Source: Calliopum simillimum (taxonomy: Eukaryota; Arthropoda; Insecta; Diptera; Lauxaniidae). Taken from it: a stretch of 64,000 nucleotides of DNA. Positions 45,898-58,126 of this stretch are shown one piece after another. The first letter of the stretch is position 1, and each line of letters starts with the position of its first letter. The position numbers were made by a program, and so were the translations under genes. The notes under the pieces were generated by a model. That model searched no databases. It worked only from the letters and a program-made list of their open reading frames with translations, and had not been told where the DNA came from. The stretch is taken from the NCBI GenBank assembly GCA_951812925.1, contig OX638370.1, positions 122,526,897 through 122,590,896 of the forward strand. Reading direction: 5' to 3'.

Positions 45898-46004
45898 GGG
45901 GGTTATCGTGAATAAAGATTCCCGGGGAATTTTCTTAAACTGCAATAGAGAATGCACGGTAGTCCGAGAAAATTCCCCGGGAATCTTGATTCACAATAAC
46001 CCCC
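45898..46004. mobile_element. Short palindromic MITE, 107 bp
   Basis: Arms GGGGGTTATCGTGAATAAAG with ATTCCCCGGGAATT-type continuation are mirrored around a short centre (CTGCAATAGAGAATGCACGG). AAT borders both ends. Related to the diverged copy at 13827-13938. Confidence 0.8.
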
Positions 46005-46441
46005 AATTTAAAAAAATCTCAATAATTTTTCTAAAGGTCGCTGAAGGCTTCAATTACAAATTTATTTTGCAATCAAATCAAAACGACATCATAATTTTCA
46101 GGTGTTTGCCACTTGTGCACATTTTGACCACAAAACATGAACGCACCCTCACATTCGTTTAAATGCATCCAACTGAAGTTAAAATAAAAAGCTTTTCATA
46201 CCAATCGAACAACAAACCGATGTGTTAATCAATGCTAATCATATTAAATGAGTATTAATGCAAAGTCTTTAGGGCTTCTATATATCAATATATTTTATGA
46301 CTCGGGTGTAAAAAAAAACTATACTGATGTCAACTGGTTGGTTTGAAGTTTCCAGACTTTTTAAGAGTTTTCGAAAGGTTTTGAACCTCTCAATAGCTTT
46401 TTCATTGCAATTTTTTTGAAGAGCCAAGAAACAGTTTAGTA

Positions 46442-47323
46442 GGGGAGAATGGGGAGTTGTGCGACAGGTTTGGTTTCAGTGGTAAAAAACTATGAAACTC
46501 ATTTTTTTTAGCATCTTAGTATATAGAATCTCTAGTATGCCTCAAAACTCAACTTCTGGCTAAAGAGTTCGGTTGAAATTCCAAAAAATCTAAAAGTTAT
46601 GCTTGTTAGCGCAAAAGTCTCGTTTTTGGGGAGTTGTGCAACACGGAGGGAGTTATGCAACACATCTTTAAATTAAAGAAAATTACATATTTTGATGAAT
46701 ATTCTTTGTTAAATTAACTCTTTGATTGCAGTCACTAAGGCATTGATATCACTTGCTGGTTTTTGTGGCATGGTGACTATCTACAAAAATCACGAAAAGT
46801 CACGAATAAAATCAAGAAAAAACCTAAGTTCTGCGAAGAAAATCCACCAAATTGCATGAAACATACGAATTATTCACAAATAATTCGATGTACGCATGAA
46901 AAATGCAAACTCTGGTTAAAAACTGTCAAATGTAGCGTTTTGTTGCGAAACTCCCCACTCTCTATATATTCGAAATGCCCAACGCGTCATTGATACATCG
47001 AATGTTTATACATCATTACTTTCATGCGTTGAAAGGGTATGCACAAAGGATTGTTTTGTTTATATTGACCTTTATCACCAGCTTCAACAAGTGACTGAAA
47101 ACACCGCAAACACAAGAGGACAATGAAACTTTCCGACAAATTTTTCAACGCATAATGAAGAGCTACACGAAGAATATCTATTGACGTGACGAGTGCTTGT
47201 GAAAAAGTTAGGTCGTAGCGGGACAAACAATTGACAGTAGATGGACACATGACAACTACTATCATTTGACATTTATCGACGTGTTGCACAACTGCCTCTG
47301 TTGCAAAACTCCCCAATCTCCCC
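46442..47323. mobile_element. TIR element with GGGGAGAATGGGGAGTTGTGC ends
   Basis: The ends are inverted (GGGGAGAATGGGGAGTT at the left; AACTCCCCAATCTCCCC at the right) and both are bordered by TA. The interior repeats the phrase GGAGTTGTGCAACACGGAGG near 46628. Another copy lies at 58127-59318. Open frames inside show no transposase. Confidence 0.85.
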
Positions 47324-48419
47324 TACTCAATCACTATTGAAGTTTGGAAAAATATTATTATTAAATTTTTCGACATTAAGGCGGTTTCTTTCTTAATCAA
47401 CCTTTTTCAAGTTTTCTACTCTTCAAATTTTTCTATAACTCAGGCCTAAATCATACACATAATATTAAAAGCTATGTCAAACATTTGTAAGTCCCAGCCA
47501 AAGCACAACATTTTCATGTCGGTCCGCACATGCGCACAACGTTTTTGCTTGCTAATCTGGTTAAGTTGGTTAACTTCGTTTATTTTTCATCTTGCGCTGT
47601 TTTTTTTTTTGATGAATAGCTTGCAATTATGGTGAGTTCATCTTGTACCAACAAAGATGATGCCAGCAGCAGCTAGAGGTGGAGAATTCAAGAAACGCCT
47701 AAGTGACACTACATGCGATAGACGTACATACAAACGAACATAACTGCAATAGAAGTAGTGGTACAGAAAAATATGAAGACTCACACCAAACGTTAAAGGT
47801 AATCAAGTGAACTTTAGTAGACGAACGGCTGTGGAGTCGAATTTATGATGAGCGGGCGGATTTGGCATAAAAACGTGATTGGTATGGTAATGTTAACAAT
47901 TTCATGCAAAGTAGCATTAACAAGAACAACAACAATAACAATGATTGTCTCACAATAAACATGTCAAAAACTTGGCAGCTTCTACAACAACTACAACAAT
48001 GCATAGTAGAAGTAGTTGTAGTACTAGCGGTTGTAGTATTTGAAGAGGAATGTGATCCGTTGCTTGGATACCGTCTTGATAGCTTCAAAGATGCGCTTAG
48101 GTATTGGAAGTTAAAAGAAGAAGTGTTGGAAATTTGTTAGTTAAGGCACAAATTCGAAATTTAAGAACTTGACACCTACATCTCTAAGTTTTATGGTTCA
48201 GTAAAGTCGATTGCAGAAACTTAGGCATTTGTAAGTTTTGTTAAAAAAAATTTTTTAAAGACATAGGTATGATAATTTTATATTGAACTAATTAAACAGT
48301 CATTTTTGCAATTTTTCAACAACAGACGCAAGCAAGTGTTAACATGGAAATTGATTACATATGTTTCGACTACTTCCACATACATATTTATATATTTTTC
48401 ATATTGTATATAAACATTA
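47324..48419. other. Spacer, nothing identified
   Basis: Trinucleotide-like CAA/ACA runs near 47920-48000 give long but repetitive open frames on both strands. I see no gene. Confidence 0.5.
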
Positions 48420-49718
48420 GGGGTGTTTTAGTGCACGAATTTTGGATTTTGATACTTGACACCCCTCAATTTTGTGAGGTTGGAAAAAAAATGAGTTTGC
48501 AAAAAAAATTTTGGGGGTGGGGTGAGGGTAAGGGTTGGCGCATCGAGGTCAAAGATGAGAAAAGGAGAAACAATATTCTTACAGTCCTACAAGAGGGGCC
48601 ACCTCTAGAGGGTTCAAATGTATTACCGACCCACATTATTTTTTCTCCCCCAACATTTTTACCAAACATACCTACCTCTTACCTCTAACCCCTAAGGGTG
48701 CTTCCATACAAAATTGAGATTTTTAGGAAATTGACCCCCACTACTCCCAGGGTGCCCCTAGAAGGGTCAAATGTATGACCGGCCCTTAATATTTTTTCCT
48801 CCTCAAAATTTGTTCGCCCCATACTTACCCTCTATCTCTAGCTCTTAAGGGGGATCCCATACTAAATTGACGTCATAGACATAAAAAATATGGAAAGCAA
48901 ATCGTCAAATAGGCCCATAATTGCCCAGGAGTCTCTCCTAGAAGAGTCAAATATATGACCGACCCCCATTATCCCTCCTCCAAAGTGTCACAGCTTACCT
49001 ACCCCCTATTTCCAATCCTTAAGGGGGCTCCCATACAAAGTTACGGTTTTTTTTAAAATCTGCTCCCACTGCCCTAACTGGACCATGGGTACCCCTAGAA
49101 GGGTCAAATGTGTGACAAAAAGAGAAAAAACTTTGGAGGTTGGCTAATGGGGGTCGGTCATATATTTGACTCCTCTAGAAGTGACTTTTGGACAGTTATG
49201 GGCTTATTTGACGATTTTCTTTCCATATTTTTCATGTCTATGACATCTATTTTGTATGGGAGTCCCCTAAAGAGTCAGATATACAGGGTAAGTATGTTAC
49301 GAAAAAATGTTGGGGAGGAAAAAATATTAGGGACCAGTCATACATTTGGCCCTTCTAGGGGCACCCAGGGAGTGGTGGGGGTCGATTTCCTAAAAATGTC
49401 AATTTTGTATGGGAGACCCCTTAGGGATTAGGGATAGGGGTTAAGTATGCTGGGTAAAAATGTTGGAGGGGGAAAAATAATGTGGGTCGATCATGCATTT
49501 GACCCCTCTAGAGGGGACCCCTAAACATTTGTATTGCTGTATGTAAATTTTTTTCTCTTTTTCTCTCACCTTTGACCTCGATGCGCCAACCTTTACCCTC
49601 ACTCCACCCCCAAAATTTTTTTGCAAATTAATTTTTTTTTTCCAACCTCACAAAATTGAGGGGTGTCAAGTATCAAAATGTTGTTACTAAGGATCTGCAT
49701 ACATTCTTAAAACACCTC
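48420..49718. mobile_element. Long hairpin element built from about 150 bp subrepeats
   Basis: The two halves are inverted copies over almost their entire 650 bases, from GGGGTGTTTTA and ACACCCCTCAATTTTGTGAG near the left end to the mirrored forms at the right, with the centre near 49070. Each arm contains three or four diverged subrepeats carrying AGAAGGGTCAAATGTATGAC and CTTAAGGGGG. TA flanks both ends. The two arms are GC-richer than the surroundings. Confidence 0.85.
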
Positions 49719-51151
49719 TAATAAACATATACTTATATAGCCTCATCAAATCAGTTTTAGTTAAATCTTGCCAGAAACCGTACTCGAACCCGTGACTCCG
49801 ATTTCTAATGAAAGAAACGCGGTGCTTAAGCGATTGCGCTATAGGTTACGAATAAACTCTCTGAACAGGATCGCCATTCTAAATAAATCATAAGGCTCAC
49901 TAGCGCCGTCTGTTGTGAAAAATTGCCAAATTGTTAGTTGGTAATACACTCTAGTTTTGAGACATGCTACGCTAGCTACAATCAAAACCTACAAGGGCGA
50001 ATTTTTTTCCACACACAATGCAGGTTCCCCTGGATAAATACATTGGTATTTCAGTTTGTGTTTTAAATGAATTTTCCACAAAACTGAAAAATATCGCAAA
50101 ATTTTTTTAGTACCTTAGTAATATTGTTTTTACCATATCTCAATAATTTTCGATTTTTTCAATATATTATCGATTTTTCGACTTCTTAAATTTTTTTTAT
50201 ATTAATTCATAATTTTTCGACTCTTTTAATATTTTGCTACTGTGCCAATATTCTTTGGCCTTTTTTAAAAATTTTCGATTTTCTTTGCGATTCTCGACTA
50301 AGGACAGAATAAGAAGTTATTAGTTAACTAATGACAAAATCCGAAAATTTAGCCATTATGCCATATTTTTTTCCTTTGTTAATAATTTTAGTTCACCAGA
50401 ACACTGTAAGTATAAAGCATAAGTTAAACTCTAGTTGCCGTTTTAGTTAACTCATTAGTTAACTTATGACTGAGAATCCAGGCCTTAGTAATTTGAAAAA
50501 TTTTTCAAGTTTTTCCTAAAGTTTTTTCCACTTGACAACACTGAATGAACAGAAAATCTGTGCAACACCATTCATAAAAAAAAATTCACAGCAGTTTTTC
50601 ATGAGATATGCAAGCCACATACAAGCGTACAACGTGTTGGACACCCGTTTAAGTCATGTTAATTGATATTTAGCCTCTGTTTGCATGTTATTTAAAAGCA
50701 AAAGTTGTCATTGTTAAGGAAATGCATATCCATAAAAAAAATGGAAAAATGTTATTAAAATTTGTTTATTATTTGAGTTTCTTTATCTGAAAACTCTATA
50801 ATTGACATTGGTATTGATATGTCACGCATTCGTGCTTGATAAAGACATTCGTAAAAAATTTGTGATTATGGGATATTTTTAGTGGTGCACCTATAACATT
50901 CCAATCTCCTTCTCCATACTGCCACTTGCAAAATGATTTGTCATTTACTCTTTATTCACAAATGGAATGTATGAAACAAAAAAACTCAAAACATTAAGAA
51001 TTGAGAAATACTGTTACCAAAAATTACTATACCAAGCCATAAGCATTTTTCATCGCGACGCCGCAATCAAAAGATATCATTTAGATCCGTAATTATAAAG
51101 ACAGCGCATTTTACATTTGGTAAAAAGTATTACATGTTCAAGGGTCCAGAT
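49719..51151. other. Spacer with one tRNA-like repeat
   Basis: Apart from the tRNA-like segment at 49771-49848, only AT-rich sequence is seen, with decayed TCGATTTTT-type phrases near 50100-50300. Confidence 0.5.
49771..49848 (-). repeat. tRNA-like (SINE head) segment
   Basis: On the minus strand TAGCGCAATCG matches 10 of 11 positions of a polymerase III A box and GGTTCGAGTAC matches 10 of 11 of a B box, at tRNA-like spacing. Acceptor-stem pairing is poor, so a SINE head or tRNA relic is likelier than a working tRNA gene. Confidence 0.5.
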
Positions 51152-51726
51152 CAGAGGTGTGCACCTGGAGCAAAAATTTTTTCATCTTGCTCCCATATAA
51201 ACTTGATTTTGAAGCCTTACGTCATAATCGTAAAGCTTGAGTTTTAGATTTTTTCAAATGTTAAGTTTTTCTCAACACAAGGCAACAACAACAAAAAGTA
51301 CAATTATCCTGCCGTATTTAACACGCTTCTTGTTCGCAAGTGTCAGTCCAATTCTAGTTTTGAAGCAAACCAAAAAATGAATATCAGGAAACAACAACAA
51401 TAAAATTGTCAACAACAATTGCATACGCTACTTTTCTACGAACTTCAAAAAATAAAATTCAGTGCGAGCGACCGCAACAACAATTTCATGCAGCTTGAAG
51501 TCAAGTGAGTTAAATCCTTTTTCGTTGCGATCGTCAAGCAACGAGAATTATTATTTTATCATTGATTTGTTGTTGTCGCTGCATCCCTCGAATTTGAAAT
51601 TTTTATGTTTTAATTTTTGTCGAAGAATGCTTGGGGACTTACATTTTGCAAATTTTGTGAGCTAGCTCTTTTAATCAGCCGATTAAATATTTTAGCTCCC
51701 TTACGTTACTTGTGTGCACACCTCTG
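51152..51726. mobile_element. hAT-like non-autonomous element with perfect 8 bp target duplication
   Basis: The ends are CAGAGGTGTGCAC and GTGCACACCTCTG, a terminal repeat typical of hAT transposons. The 8 bp GTCCAGAT stands immediately outside both ends (51144-51151 and 51727-51734), exactly as hAT insertion makes. 575 bases, no transposase. Confidence 0.93.
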
Positions 51727-51734
51727 GTCCAGAT

Positions 51735-52149
51735 TAAGGTTTTTTGAAAAAAATGTGAATTTTATTGCAGACATTAATATGACAACTTTTTTTAAGCATT
51801 TAAAATTTTTTTTTTAGAATTATTTTATGCCTATGCATTTTCAATATTTTCAATTTAAACGGCTATTACTTTTTTTCAGTGGCTCTAATCTAGAAAATAA
51901 ACTCAACATATTTCTTAGTAAATATTATAAGCTTTAAAAAACCGTTAAGGGGTTTGAACTAGCTCAAGCCGTTTCGGAGAAATTATTATTTAACTGAAAG
52001 GGTCTTTAGTGTAAAAGGGCCACACATACATTATGCCAGCGATGTTGATTCTTTTGAGAACTTTATGTAGACCTAGCGATTTTTTAAAGTTCATCCTATG
52101 ATAAACTAACAATATACTTGGCTTTTGATTTGAAGCGTTACAAACGTGA
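51735..52149. other. Spacer, nothing identified
   Basis: AT-rich up to the truncated LINE; no gene recognised. Confidence 0.5.
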
Positions 52150-53351
52150 GGAACTTGCTTGAAAACGCCTAAGTCCCTTTTTTTTGCAAAACTAATTGCA
52201 TATGGCGTCGGTGATTCCTTCGCTCGTTGGATAACGAGCTTTTGCAGTGGCCGTTCTATTCGTGTTGTCGTAGACGGTTTCACATCTAACGAATACTCCA
52301 TTAACGCTGGAGTTCCCCAGGGTTCGGTCCTATCCCCATCTCTTTTTCTTGTCTTCATCGATGACCTTCTGTCATCGACCATTAATCCAATCCACTCCTT
52401 TGCGGATGACAGCAGTATTTGTCATTCATATTGCTTCAAAAAGCGTCCAAGCTCTGGAAGATTGAGAGAAAAAGGCGGTATATGAATGTCACACTCACAA
52501 ATGACCTCAAAACAATCTCCGAGTGGGGTCGAGCTTATCGGGTCGAATTCAACGCTAGCAAAACCCAATGCTGTCTGCTGTCCCACAGACGAGTGGATTG
52601 TCCCCCTCCACCCCTCAATATGGCCGGCGTAGACATTATGAGATCAGCAACTCTTGACGTTCTGGGCATATCGATTCAAGCTGATCTGAGGTGGACAGAT
52701 CATGTTTTCGATGTGTCGAAAGAAGCGGCCAAGTGTTTAGGTTATCTAAAACGGTGTAAGAAATACTTCACTCCTGTTGATCTTCGGACTGTCTATTCTG
52801 CCTATATTAGACCTAAGCTAGAGTACAATTCGCACATCTGGGCCGGGGCTCCAAAAACTACTTTGGAGCTGCTAGACAGAGTCCAACGTCGTGCGATGAA
52901 GTTGATTGGAGATGCGGTTGTTGTATCCTCTATTGATTCTCTTGAACACCGTCGTAACGTTGGGTGTGTTACTCTTTTTTATAGATATTATCATGGGTTG
53001 TGCTCTAGGGAAATTTATGGGCTGGTTCCGTCAGTTCGTATATTTTCTCGCAGCACTCGGGCGTTCCGTCAAGCCCATCCCTACTGCATTGCAACGGTGT
53101 TTAACAGAACATCGCACTATCGTGATAATTCGTTCTTTGGTCGAACGATTAAGTTGTGGAATAATCTCCCTGCGAGCGTTTTTCCCGATGGTTGTGAAAT
53201 CGGTAGATTTAAGAAAAATGTTCATCGACACTACTCCTCTTTTCCCCCATCCTTCTAACCTATTTCCTTTTCTACAAATCAACACGGTGCATTGCATTTA
53301 TAGGGGCTATCCCCTGAGCGTTGGTTTAAGTAATAAAAAAAAAAAAAAAAA
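52150..53351 (+). mobile_element. Jockey/CR1-like LINE, 5' truncated
   Basis: Reverse-transcriptase C-terminal half: INAGVPQGSVLSPSLFLVF (motif B), then the catalytic HSFADDSS, a frameshift near 52430-52490, and a long intact frame to 53258 with ISEWGRAYRVEFNASKTQCC, YFTPVDLRTVYSAYIRPKLE and WNNLPASVFPDG. The 3' untranslated part is short and ends in an A run at about 53335-53351, the mark of target-primed reverse transcription. The 5' part of RT and the endonuclease are missing, so it is dead. The exact clade is not resolved by eye. Confidence 0.92.
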
Positions 53352-54262
53352 TAGAGGATTTAGGTTTTCGTTCATAGTTTTCATAGTGTTCATTTGTTTC
53401 CCTAAGGCTAAGCGGTTTTAATTAGTTATATTGAATGTCTTTTCAAAATGGGTAATAAATTTTGAATCAACTGGGCTTTTGAAAAATTTAAGCTTTTAAA
53501 TTTTTACTGTTTTCAAGCTATATACATATACCCGAAATCTGAACGATACAAAAAAATTTTTATTTTTTTTTTTTACAACTCATTATTTACCATCAACAAA
53601 GTTGGGCTAAAGAAATGCCTTTGTTACAAAGATAAAATATTTCCATACACCTATATCACTTTATCCCCTAAAACAACTAAAAAAAATCCCACATTATGAT
53701 CGCGCGCGACACAAGTTCGCTTCCTAAGTCTTTCGCGCAGAGAGAAGAAGAAACAGTTTGACAATCACTGTGCCAATACAGTTTGAGGAGGTCCAAAGTA
53801 ATTCGTCCTTTCCCAGTTTGAGAAGCACTCTAACAATTTATTTTTGTTAAAGTTCATAAAGCACAGTGTTAATACAGTTTGAAAGTTTGTGTATTGAATA
53901 AAACAGTAACAAAGCTTTGATGGTGTGTGTCTTGAATAAAAATTTCAAAACACAAGATGATAAGAAGTAATCTTTCGCACAGAGCGGAAGAGAGAGAATT
54001 AAAAAGGGGATAAGCTACGCGGGGCGAGTGAAGCAAGCCTTAAAATAATAAGCTAAGTCTATTTTTTTATATTTTTTGATTTTTGCAAATTTAAGTAGAA
54101 TAAATAGTATTGATTTCAGATTTTCTGATATGAGGACCGCATTGGCTTCTGAGCGTCTCATATCTATTGTATAAGCAAAAATTCTGAACTATGCTTGTTT
54201 AAATAGATTTTGCTATAAGCATCAGATCGTCGTAGTCTTCTTCATTAAAGTTTACTTTTTAT
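53352..54262. other. Spacer, nothing identified
   Basis: AT-rich sequence. The phrase ACAGTTTGA recurs several times between 53750 and 53890, perhaps an old local duplication. Confidence 0.45.
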
Positions 54263-54496
54263 TATATGAGCCGTTTATTTTGAAAGTGACCTAAGTCATT
54301 CACATTATGTGCCGTAATAATCGGTTTTTTGTCCGATACTATTTTTTAAACATAACGCCAATGATTTCACATAATGTGGTAAGCTTTTTGAAAAGACAGA
54401 ATTCATTTTTATTCGTTCTGAACAAAATGCCATATTGTGACATTACTTTTGCTCCGAAATGGACTTAGGCCACTTTCAAAATAAACGGCTCATATA
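54263..54496. mobile_element. MITE with perfect 26 bp terminal inverted repeats
   Basis: TATATGAGCCGTTTATTTTG with AAAGTG at 54263-54288 is exactly mirrored at 54471-54496. The family is the same as the ends of 264-3690 (TGAGCCGTT ... AAGTCCA). 234 bases, no coding. Confidence 0.88.
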
Positions 54497-55440
54497 TGCT
54501 TGTTTATAATATTAAAATTTTAATAAAAATTCAGAAACCACAGTAGTCAATAAACTTTTAAAATTAATTACGCCACTAAATGTACAACAGTTGCCGTCTT
54601 TCGTTTTTACGTGAAATCATTCGATGCTATCAGCAATTAAGTTATTAGTTCTATACAATGGCTAATTTTATGCAAATACTGTCAAAATTAATAAAAGAAA
54701 TATGCAAATAAGTGGACAAAAATTACAAAATAATAAACATTTATCAATAATTAAAAATGCAAATAAAAAAAGCAAAAAAAAAAACTGTAAATTTATTAAA
54801 ACATTAAATGAAACTGAAACCGTCGTAAAACATGTAGAACCTGTCAAACTTGTTTCACAGATAAATCTCTAATGTCATTTCAAAGATGACAACAGCAACA
54901 TTAAAACATCAAAGTGACAACTCGAATATACCTCACATATTCGCCGAATACGAGTAAATGATCCACCTCCACCACTCACTAACTATCTTTGCGCAGGAAA
55001 AACTTCAGAAAGCGTTCATTGATCTCGATTTGTTACCAACTGCTACCAAACGCTTTTGTTGCTCCCTACATATCTGTTCGCTTCGTTCAGTGAACGTACA
55101 ACGTTCGTTGCGGAAATGAAAACGAAAGTGAAACCGGTTGCCTGTGAGTTGAAATGAAAATGAAAGTTTCAATTTACAATTTCGATGGAGACCGACCAAA
55201 TATAAGTCAGCATTTTATAGTCGTTTCACTTTCGATCTCATTCGTTTTGCACAGCGTTTTACTGTGTCAAGGTTAATGTGAAATGAAAACGAAAGTGTGT
55301 CACGCTCATGCGAGAAAGCCAACTGTGACAGCTTTGCTGCACTTAAGTAAAAAGCGCGAAAAGATTTGAACTTGAACTTTACTGAACTCTTTCTTTTTTA
55401 CTATACATGGTCTGGCTTTTTTCTTTCGAATTATTTAATA
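54497..55440. other. Spacer, nothing identified
   Basis: No gene. GAAAATGAAAGT/GAAACG phrases recur between 55100 and 55300 without clear periodicity. Confidence 0.45.
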
Positions 55441-56628
55441 CACTCACGGCCAAAAAAAAAGCCGACAAGTATTTTTTGCTAAAAAAGTTGGTTCTTCGCC
55501 CTTTTTTATGATTGTTAATATGTACATAGTATGATTGATAAGTAAAAATTGTTGTCAAATAATGCATTTACTTCATATCTGTAAGCGTTAAAACAACGAT
55601 ATTTAAAAAAAAGGGTTTTGACCGAAAACCAAAAAATTGATATAATTGCATAAAAGCAGCAAAATTTAAGGAATGTGTCTTACGTATGACAATTTTGAAA
55701 AGTTTTTTGGAAACAGAAAGAAAAACATCTGAGAGGGAAGATAGAGGTATAGTAAAAATAGCCCTGCGCGATTGGCTTGAAACTGAATCCAAAATTGCTG
55801 TGGAGGTAAAGGATAACCAAAATATAAAATTAGCACCTCAACTGCATAGCGCCGCTTGAGAGAAAATAACTTTTTTGCCCGCAGTCCTGCGAAAAAACCG
55901 ATTTTCACACTTAAAATGCGGTCTTTCTCATTAAACTGGTGTAAAGAAAAAAAGAATTTGGTGTATTACGAAGTCATATTTTTTGATGGGAGTAAAACAA
56001 ATCTCATCAGTTCCGATTTGGGATGCTTGGTACGCCGCAAAAAAAAAAATTAAAACTATAGCTTTAAATGTGTGCAAAGCACTCCATATGTGGGGATCTA
56101 GGGAGCAATAACAAACCAATGAGTTGAAGAGATTCCTCTTCTGGAACGTTATATTAACTCCGAAGCTTATATTGACATAATTAAAATCGGCGTTATACAC
56201 AGCATCGACCGACTAAGCGAGCACTTAGCAAAAGTCATATTTCAAGATGATTCTGCACCTTATCATCGTTGGAAATTGCCTTATGTCCCACTCACCATTA
56301 TGTTTTGCTTTATTTTTTCGATAAATTTACAATAACGGGCTATTTATTTTTGCATTGGTAAATAAACATAATGACTTTTTGCCAATTAAGTCAAGCAAAT
56401 GGCCGGTCAGAAACCCCAACCTCAATTCGATTGAGAATGTTTAGGCCATTTTAAAACGAAAAGTGTGCCAGAAAAACCCAAATATAATTAATAATATTGA
56501 ACTTAATAATGTTAAACTTAATAATATTTAACTTATGACAGTTAAATCAGGGTAAATATTGATTTACACTACAATTTTAAAATGTCTTTCAAAATCTCTA
56601 AAATCGGCTTTTTTTTTGACCGTGAGTG
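55441..56628 (+). mobile_element. Tc1-like transposon, decayed
   Basis: Terminal inverted repeats CACTCACGGCCAAAAAAAAA with GCCGA, one difference between ends, are bordered by TA at 55439-55440 and 56629-56630. On the plus strand a broken transposase can be followed in changing frames: FARSPAKKPIFTLKMRSFSL (about 55870-55930), FFDGSKTNLISSD, FQDDSAPYHRWKLPYV (about 56240-56290) and NPNLNSIENV then ILKRKVCQKNPN (about 56415-56490). These correspond to the DD34-35E region of Tc1 transposases; many stops and frameshifts make it inactive. Size (1188 bp) is close to a full-length element. Confidence 0.9.
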
Positions 56629-57234
56629 TATCTCAATTTTTTAGTAAAACATACAGATGGCGAGATATCTAACTTGAAATAATATTTTTATATAAAAAGA
56701 GTGAAATTTTTATAAAAAAAATTCAATAGAGTCCAAATTGTATGAAATGGGTTCTAAAAAAATTTTAAAACCCACAATTATATAGAAAAATATCGAAATG
56801 TCTCGATAATTTATACAGTTTTCCTCAATCTGGATCAAAGAACTTAAAACATGCAGGGTATATGAAGGAATAAACGACAAGTGGAAGTACTAGTTCAAAA
56901 GTTTTATTTGACCGATAAAATTATCTGCCGTTGTGGTACCGATGTGCGACATAAAGAATGTTGAATTTGACAATTTTTGTGATTTGCATAAAAGGGTGTT
57001 TTTTCGAAAATTATTAAAAAAAAAATTTTTAAACTTTTCAAAAAATTCCAAAAATTTTACATGTTTTCCTTGGACGATTCTTAGTATTTTATACCTTGAA
57101 AATTTTTTCGTAAGATGCTTTCCACATTAGTATAAAAAGCGTTCAACAGCCAAAAATCTCTCATTTAGCCACCAAATCCCATCTTGAATCATCCACCTTT
57201 TTAAAGCTTATAAATATAAATTTAATTTAAAGTA
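56629..57234. other. Spacer, nothing identified
   Basis: AT-rich with an A/T-run at 57017-57060. No gene. Confidence 0.5.
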
Positions 57235-57692
57235 GAGTAGAACGGGGTAATGTCGTGCAGGGGGTAATGTCGTGCACTAGCAATTTTCACCAGTTCGTCT
57301 CAACAGAGTAACCTTTTTTTCAAAACGCACGCTTTCGGCACGATAAAAGTGTTTTTTTATCGGGTCAGAAAAATAATTTTCCTTCCGGGAAAATATACCA
57401 GGTAAGTGTTTTCTGAAACGAAATATCCTGCCAAAGAAAAGAAGCATTTGGTTTTCGAAAAAAATTTTGGGCTTCACCGAGTTATCGAAGTTGACCTTTA
57501 AAACGACCATTGGGGTAATGTCGTGCACATTCACTTACACAAACACAATTTCTCGCTGCACAAATGTTGTTGCACATGGATGTAACCAATGAAATTATCT
57601 ATCGATCGGATGCTTACTTGTTGCATTCGCTTGAGATATACGGCTTTACGAGCATGTCAAAGTTGAGTGCACGACATTGCCCCGTTCTACTC
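57235..57692. mobile_element. TIR element with GAGTAGAACGGGGTAATGTCG ends
   Basis: GAGTAGAACGGGGTAATGTC at the left is mirrored at the right (one mismatch) with TA outside both ends. The phrase GGGGTAATGTCGTGCA recurs inside at 57260 and near 57512. No coding capacity. Confidence 0.85.
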
Positions 57693-57826
57693 TACACAAC
57701 ATATTATGTACTTCACACTTGTATAATAATGAATAAATACACAATAATGCTAAATCTCTACTAATAGAACCACTACCTATCATTTCTCACACATTTTGGC
57801 ACCTTTACTATACTCGGAAAACAATA

Positions 57827-58046
57827 CACGACATTACCCCACAAATTTTGAGGGGGGTAATGTCGTGCACATTTTTTTTTTTCTTCACTTACACAAACAC
57901 AATTTCTTGCTACACAAATGTTGTTGCACATGGATGTAACCAACGAAATTATCTTTCGATCGGATGCTTACTCGTCGCATTCGCTTGAGATGTACGGCTT
58001 TACGAGCATGTCAAAGTTGAGTGCACGACATTGCCCCGTTCTACTC
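57827..58046. mobile_element. Duplicated right half of the 57235-57692 element
   Basis: 57890-58046 repeats 57534-57692 with few differences, ends with the same terminal repeat and TA, and begins with an inverted GACATTACCCC / GGGGTAATGTC pair at 57829-57868. It looks like a second insertion or an unequal duplication of the neighbour. Confidence 0.75.
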
Positions 58047-58126
58047 TACTTTTAAAATAAATTTAAAAAGGGTTTTTTTAAAATAGATTCATTTTTATAT
58101 ATAAAATTTTTTTTTTTTTGTAAGTA

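Noticed and set aside
46987..47316. Minus-strand frame of 109 codons (MGSFATEAVVQHV)
   Set aside because: Lies wholly in a TIR element whose other copy (58127-59318) does not keep the frame open; no domain recognised.
47843..48140. Frames of about 80 codons on both strands with poly-Asn or poly-Thr/Ser
   Set aside because: They arise from CAA/ACA-rich simple sequence and lack signals or homology.
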